A stretch of 64,000 nucleotides of DNA, taken from contig MU130357.1 in assembly GCA_015039465.1 (NCBI GenBank), forward strand, positions 438,395-502,394, given 5' to 3'. The notes below the pieces were generated by a model. That model saw nothing but the letters and a program-made list of their open reading frames with translations, was not told the origin of the DNA and did no database searches. Positions 58,582 through 64,000 of the stretch are shown here, piece by piece; positions within the stretch are counted from its first letter, which is position 1, and every line of letters starts with the position of its first letter. The translations under genes and the position numbers were made by a program. The stretch comes from Phlegmacium glaucopus. Its lineage: Eukaryota; Basidiomycota; Agaricomycetes; Agaricales; Cortinariaceae.

Positions 58582-58675
58582 TTGATTCCACTGAGATCTT
58601 GCTCGCTTCGATCCTGGCTGTCCCGACGTCAATTGAGCTATGTAAATCTCAGCTTAGACGAGGCAAGATGCTTTG
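58582..58675 (+). pseudogene. third CLN3 tail fragment
   Basis: TGATTCCACTGAGATC, GCTCGCTTCGATCCTGGCTG, GAGCTATGTAAA and CAGCTTAGACGAGGCAAGAT repeat the end of CLN3 (48722-48815, and copy 2 at 53571-53664) with a few changes. It is the relic of the same duplication that placed a CLN3 end before each TPR-CHAT gene. Confidence 0.85.
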
Positions 58676-58990
58676 TTCATTCCTTCTTTATTTCTTGCCT
58701 TTTGTTTTGCAAGCAACACGAAAACTGTGTCGCACCGTGACGGTGTTTAAATAACGACGCTTCACTTTGAACCTCAATAACAAGAGCTTGCAGCATCGCC
58801 TACTGGCAGCACCTGGCACCCGATTGTAGTTATAGTTGAGTTATAGCCTATATTGGTGGATTCAGAGTTCATGAGGGCAAATATTGGTATGTTGTTAAAG
58901 GTTGAGAATTACTTTCAGCACAAGAGCTATACACTAAGCACTTTGTCGTTCTTATATACAACCTTTAGGCCTACTCGAAAACGCTTAACT

Positions 58991-61900
58991 ATGTCCAATA
59001 CCCAAGAGATGGCGCCGGCAGCCAAAGGTACACTGGCACTGCTTGGGTTAGCGAGCAAGCTTCGAACTCAAGACTTCAGAAAGTCAGGTAACATGAGTGA
59101 TCTAAACGCTTCAGTAGGGCTTTTCTACAAGGGAATCTCAGGGCTCCCTACCAGCAGTCAGAATTATAGTGTTGCTTTAGATAGTCTCGCAAAAACGCTG
59201 CTACTCCGATTTCAGAACGGAGGTCAGAGTGATGAAGCCACTTCTCTCCACAGACAAGCTCTCGAGCTCTTCATCCAATTCGAACTACTTGCCTCATCAT
59301 TCTTGCAAATGCACTTTTCACCTGATTTCAGCAAGGCGGCCCGAAATGTGATCTTGATGAAGCCGTTTCTCTCCACAGACAAGCTCTCAAGCTTCAACCT
59401 TCACTCCATCCAAATCGACTTACGTCCCTTACCAATCTTTCAAATGGACTGTGGACCCGATTTACGCAAGGATGCGACAAAAGTGATCTCGATGAAGCTA
59501 TTGATATCAACGTACAAGTTCTCGAGCTCCGACCTTCACCCCATCCCCTTCGACCTAATTCCCTCAACAATCTCGAAAACGTACTGATGACCAGATTTAA
59601 GCAAGGGGGCCAAAAAGGTGATCTCGATGAAGCTATTGCTTTCAGCCGACAAGCTCTCGAGCTCCGACCTTCATCCCACTCAAATCAATCTACTTCCCTC
59701 ACCATTCTTGCACATACACTGTTAATCAGATTTAAGCAAGGAGGCCAGAGAAGTGATCTCGATGAAGCTATTGCTCTCAACAGACAAGCTCTCAAGCTCC
59801 AACCTTCACCCCATCCGCTTCGATCTACTTCCCTCAACAATCTTGCAAATGCACTGTCAACTCGATTTAAGCAAGGAGGCCAGAGAGATGATCTTGATGA
59901 AGCTATTGATCTCCACAGTCAAGCTCTCGAGCTCCGACCATCACCCCATCCAGATCGATCTGCCTCCCTCAACAATCTTGCTACTGTACTGTTTGACCCG
60001 ATTTTAAGCAAGGAGGCGAGAAAAGTGATCTTGATGAAGCCATTTCTCTCAATAGACAAACTCTTGAGTTTTTCCCTTATCGACCTACTTCCCTCAAGAA
60101 TCTTGTAAATGCACTTTCGACCCGATTTAAGCATGGAGGCGAGAGAAGTGATCTAGATGAAGCTATTGCTCTCAACAGACAAGCTCTTGAGCTCGAACCT
60201 TCACCCCACCTAAATTCCCTCACCACTCTTGCAAGTATACTGGTGACCCGATTTTATCAAGGAGACCAGAGAGATGATCTTTATGAAGCCATTTATCTCC
60301 ACAAGCTCTCGAGCTTCAACCTTCGCCCCATCTCCTTCGATCTGCCTCCCTCACCAATCTTTCAGAGGCACTGTTGACCCGATATAGGCGCGGAGGCCAT
60401 CATAGATGTGATCTCAATGAAGCTATTTCTCTCAACAGACAAGCTCTTGAGCTCTTCCCTTCACCCCATCTGAATCGATCTACTTCCCTTAACAATCTTG
60501 CAAATCTACTGTTGACCCGATTTAAGCACGGAGGCCAGAAAAATGATCTCGATGAAGCCATTTTTCTCAACGAACAAGCTCTTGAACTCTTTCCTTCAAC
60601 CCATCCGAATCGATCTTTCTCCCTCAACAACCTTGCAAATGCACTGTCGAACCGATTTGACCAAGGAGGCCAGAAAAGTGATCTCGATGAAGCCATTTCT
60701 CTCCACAGGCAAGCTCTCGAGCTCCGGCCTTCACCCCATCCCCTTCGATCGTCCTCCCTCACTGACTTAGGTATTGTCCTCGTCCGCGCTCACTCATCGA
60801 CTGATGGAAATTCACTTTTTTTGGAGGAAGCCATGTCTTCATTCTCCGCTGCTATGCATTGTCCCTCTCAATCACCATCTAAACGTCTCGCCAATGCGAA
60901 ATCATGGATACGTCATGCAGTAACCACCAGCATAATTCTGCAATTGACGCTTATGAAGCTGCCTTGCAAGCTTTACCTCAACTGGCTGCTCTTAGTTTTG
61001 ATTTACAATCACGCCAGGAAGCGTTGAGTGCCAGAAGCGATGGTTTCGCGCGGGATGCGTCAATATGCGCTATTCAAACTGGAGATTTGGTCAAAGCAAT
61101 AGAGCTTCTTGAAGCAGGACGAAGCATTTTCTGGTCACAGTCCCTATCTCTGCGGTCGCCTTTCGATCAACTCCATGATATCAAACCGCAACTTGCGCGT
61201 AAGCTACGAGGTATTGCAACTGCACTGGAGCTTGGCTCCTATCGTGATATTTCGGTTGATATCTCAGACAATCGGAAGAGATTATCCTTAGATCAAGAAG
61301 CATCCCGATTGAATCGCTTTAACGAAGAATGGGAGAAGGGTATTAATGAAGTGAGAAAATTGGAGGGATTTGAGGATTTTCTTCGACTCAGTCCTTTTTC
61401 ATTGCTACAAAAAGCTGCCTCAGCATACCCCGTGGTCATTCTAGTGGCTAATGATAATGGGAGTCACTGCCTCATCCTGACGTCAACCAGCATTCATCAC
61501 ATCGATATCCCAAGCTTACCCACTAGCGGCTTGCAGGACCTCGTCCGCCTTGTACAAGCCGCCGCCTCACAGATGACAATCTCCCGCTCTTCCATCGACA
61601 CAATTATGGGAAATGTAACCGCTCTTCTTGGGGAGACCCGCGGGCTGAGGTTGAGGGATAATCAATTACGATCGTCGGACGATATTTTCAAATTTGTTTT
61701 GGGAATTTTGTGGGACGAAGTGGTGAAGCCTGTAGTCAGTCTCCTCAAAATCGAGGTGAGTACTTTCATCCATTATGAACTGTCAGCCTACTTACATGAT
61801 CATAGAAATCCTATTCACGAGAACTGCCCGTGTTGCAATGGTGCCCCACTGGAGCCTTCACTTTCCTTCCTATCCATGCAGGGCTGGTTGCTACGATATC

Positions 61901-62029
61901 GAAGTATCCAGCGAATGTGCTTCCGATTATTTCATCTTTTCCTATATACCGACCATAGGCTTGTTGCTTACCCCTGATCCTGCTCCATCAACTGAAAAAT
62001 TCAAGATACCTATACCCCACTTGACATAA
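58991..62029 (+). pseudogene. TPR-CHAT protein 2, truncated before the catalytic dyad
   Basis: A paralogue of gene 1: MSNTQEMAPAAKGTLALLGL, a shorter, rearranged TPR array (59187-60777) with breaks near 59270 and 59995-60005, and the same later breaks as gene 1. The linker (EGFEDFLRLSPFSLLQKAAS) and the start of CHAT are present (CPCCNGAPL region, then SSECASDYFIFSYIPTIGLL). The last frame stops at 62029 after STEKFKIPIPHLT. The catalytic HGT and CACETG regions of gene 1 have no counterpart; 62030-62290 is unrelated A-T rich DNA. No protease can be made from it. Confidence 0.8.
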
Positions 62030-62299
62030 CGATCTATCTCTTGCATTCGTTGAATCTTTCTAGGAACTTTATTATAGGATTGGATCAGATTGATATGACA
62101 TGGCGCTAACTTATATTATCGAAGCATAACGATAGGATCCTATGATCTTTATATCATGTCGATGACCTAGATACAATCCTATATCTTGCCTTGCCATGAC
62201 CACACCGCCACCTGGTGGTCGGAGCTACAACTACATACCAATATTCCCACGTTTTACTGATGTCCGTGTTGCGAACTGTTTTCTCCCACCTTCATCGAT

Positions 62300-63570
62300 A
62301 TGGCTGAACGCACCCAGACTGCCAAAGAGTCCCAAGGAATTCGCGAACGACTGAAGAAAGTGTTCAAAATTAAATCTCAGAGCGAGCCTCAAAGCCGCTC
62401 GAACTCGCCCTCGCTCATCGTTGCTCAACTGGCCATTCCTTCACCTCCAGACATGGCTATGCAGTCGCTTGTTTCTTTGCCTCCACTCGTCGAAGCACCT
62501 GTGCCTGTTTCTCCGGATCCCGCTTCAAGTGTGACCATAACCCCGGAAGAAGCTGAGAAACTCCGAGACAAGTATTCCCACTTTCGCATCCTCGTTATCG
62601 GCAGGGCAAACGCAGGGAAAACGACGCTGCTCAAGCGGGTCTGCAATACAAAGGATGATCCGGTATACGAAGATGTAAGATATCAGCTTCACCTGATGCC
62701 TCGCTCACTCTTATTATCCCTTCACCGGTAGATTAACCCAAACGAAAAGGTGCCAGCTCAGTGATGTCCATGTATTTTAAAAAAATAATAACATTGATTC
62801 TATTCTTGTAGCGAGGGGAGCATGATGTTCGTCGTGCATTCACCTTCAGGAGTAACCCACGATTCATATTCCACGATTCGCGTGGATTTGAGGCGGGGAG
62901 TGAGGAGGAACTCGAGGATGTTCTGTCTTTCATACATGAGAAGGCGAAATCGAACGAAGTTATGGATCAGATCCATGTGATCTGGTGTGTTTTATCATCT
63001 TCCTTGACTCTACTTGAATAACCCCTTTTAGGTTTTGCTTCGATCCGGATGTTGCTCGCCCGTTATTAGAATTGGAGTTCAAGTTCTTTGATAAGCAACG
63101 GCCAGGAAATGGTAATGTCATTTAGCAGGTCCAAATTTGTTGCAGCTCACCAGATACAGTTCCAGTTGTAGCGATCTTCACAAAATTTGATATTGTGAAG
63201 ACAAAGGTCCGTGACATATGGAAGGATGATGAGGAGAACCTTGAGGTTGCTCTTGCAACCTTGAAGAAGAACTTCGAGGAACCACTGAGGGGTTACAAAT
63301 ATCCACCTTGTGTGTATGTGCGCTTTGAATGTATGTCTTTTCTCACTCTGAGGCCATTGACTTATGCCATGTCCAGCTATCCAGGAGGAAGACAGAAGTA
63401 ATCATCAGGAACAAGTGGGGGAACTGATCAAACAGACAACTGCATCAATTGACAACTTGGCACTGAAAATGCTGTTTGTCACTGTCCAACAGAATAACCT
63501 TGAGCTTTGCATTGAATATGCAGTAAACAAGTATGTTGTTCTCTTATCCACTGTTGCTTCAACTTAGTCT
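62300..63570 (+). CDS. AIG1-like GTP-binding protein
   Basis: Starts at 62300 (MAERTQTAKESQGIRERLKK). A Ser/Pro-rich N-terminus is followed by the G domain: P-loop ILVIGRANAGKTTLLKRVCN, DxxG in FHDSRGFEAGSEEEL, HVIW/CFDPDVARPLLELEF, and the guanine motif VVAIFTKFD. Exon 1 ends at 62674; exon 2 starts at 62812; later introns fall near 62983-63030, 63112-63155, 63330-63380 and after 63529. Agaricomycetes have many such P-loop GTPases, usually with TPR, CHAT or kinase genes nearby. The C-terminus after CIEYAVNK is unclear, so the 3' end is provisional. Confidence 0.75.
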
Positions 63571-64000
63571 CTTCACTTAAGGTATGTCTTCAACAATACT
63601 GATATGGTAGGACACCTTTGCCTAATTGCAAATATGCGAATACTGAAATGAATAAAGTTTAAGTTGATTGTCTCTGTGGCATCATGGTTTGGACATTGTC
63701 GCAATGAGGTAAGTGATCATATTGAACTCTGCTTTTGTAGCCAAGACTGAAGTAATGTAGAATAGGGTAATTGTAAAATGACACCTGAGCTACTAAACAT
63801 ATTAATAATGCATGCATATTGCAGGATGTAAGTATTATAACTTCTTATTGGCAAGCAATGTGACTTAATATGCATCTGCAGTATGTGGGTGAGATGTTGA
63901 ATGATTTTGGGCATGTACTAATGACTGGGCCATCTGAAAGGGAGAGAAAGTGAGAATTTTGAAGTAAAATATTGTAATTGATTTGCTGAATCCACATCCA
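63571..64000. other. 3' region of the GTPase gene or intergenic
   Basis: After a possible intron, a short frame (YVFNNTDMVGHLCLIANMRI) reaches a stop within 90 nt. I see no further domain; the gene may end here or be decayed. Confidence 0.4.

Overview
The window is nuclear DNA from a mushroom-forming basidiomycete (Agaricomycetes, probably Agaricales; I cannot name the species). The evidence is short introns of about 50-65 nt with GT..AG ends, several families typical of agaricomycetes (DUF6532, Clp1-like, Plavaka transposase, TPR-CHAT, Crinkler-kinase), and many Ty1/copia, Ty3/gypsy and DNA-transposon remnants. I found no tRNA, rRNA or CRISPR array.

Layout. 1-0.9 kb: decayed gypsy integrase. 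3.1-17.4 kb: one Ty1/copia element broken by two younger insertions, a 372-bp foldback MITE (4476-4847) and a large Plavaka-type DNA transposon (8649-16820). The Plavaka element carries its transposase, a divergently transcribed DUF6532 gene and a small third gene. 18.3-20.7 kb: secreted type-B carboxylesterase. 23.5-27.0 kb: a convergent pair, an intact Crypton-like tyrosine recombinase and a SAP-like basic protein. 27.5-29.0 kb: kinase and F-box/LRR remnants. 30.8-34.1 kb: two convergent Clp1-like genes. 37.7-39.0 kb: TDA3-like FAD oxidoreductase. 39.6-42.1 kb: F-box protein. 43.4-46.2 kb: DBP4/HCA4 RNA helicase. 46.7-48.8 kb: CLN3/battenin. 49.6-51.4 kb: frameshifted Crinkler-N/kinase gene. 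51.8-62.0 kb: a tandem-duplication zone with two TPR-CHAT genes, each preceded by a partial CLN3 copy. 62.3 kb to the end: AIG1-like GTPase.

Main discovery. Three blocks are written backwards without being complemented: 9348-11132, 11158-14254 and 52104-53157. Each abuts a run of A that, after assigning one or two bases to the neighbouring block, is exactly 25 nt long (11133-11157 and 53158-53182). Read right to left they give ordinary protein: Plavaka transposase with DILHQLHKGVFKDHLVNW at 11812 down to 11759, and CLN3 exons. Read as plain complement, left to right, the first two give DUF6532. Block 52104-52397 is a mirror image of 53183-53474, which lies nearby in normal orientation. No recombination makes such a sequence. 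The best explanation is gap-fill extensions pasted in reversed but not complemented, around 25-base gap fillers whose N became A. Forward ORFs inside these blocks are meaningless. Two of the blocks also share 534 bp that is really one sequence, so the true Plavaka element should be about 7.6 kb, not 8.2 kb.

Biology that survives the correction: a Plavaka transposon with DUF6532 cargo on a shared promoter, a recombinase/SAP-protein module, and a locus rich in conflict-type proteins (Crinkler-kinase, TPR-CHAT proteases, GTPase) that grew by tandem duplication and has probably been homogenised by gene conversion.
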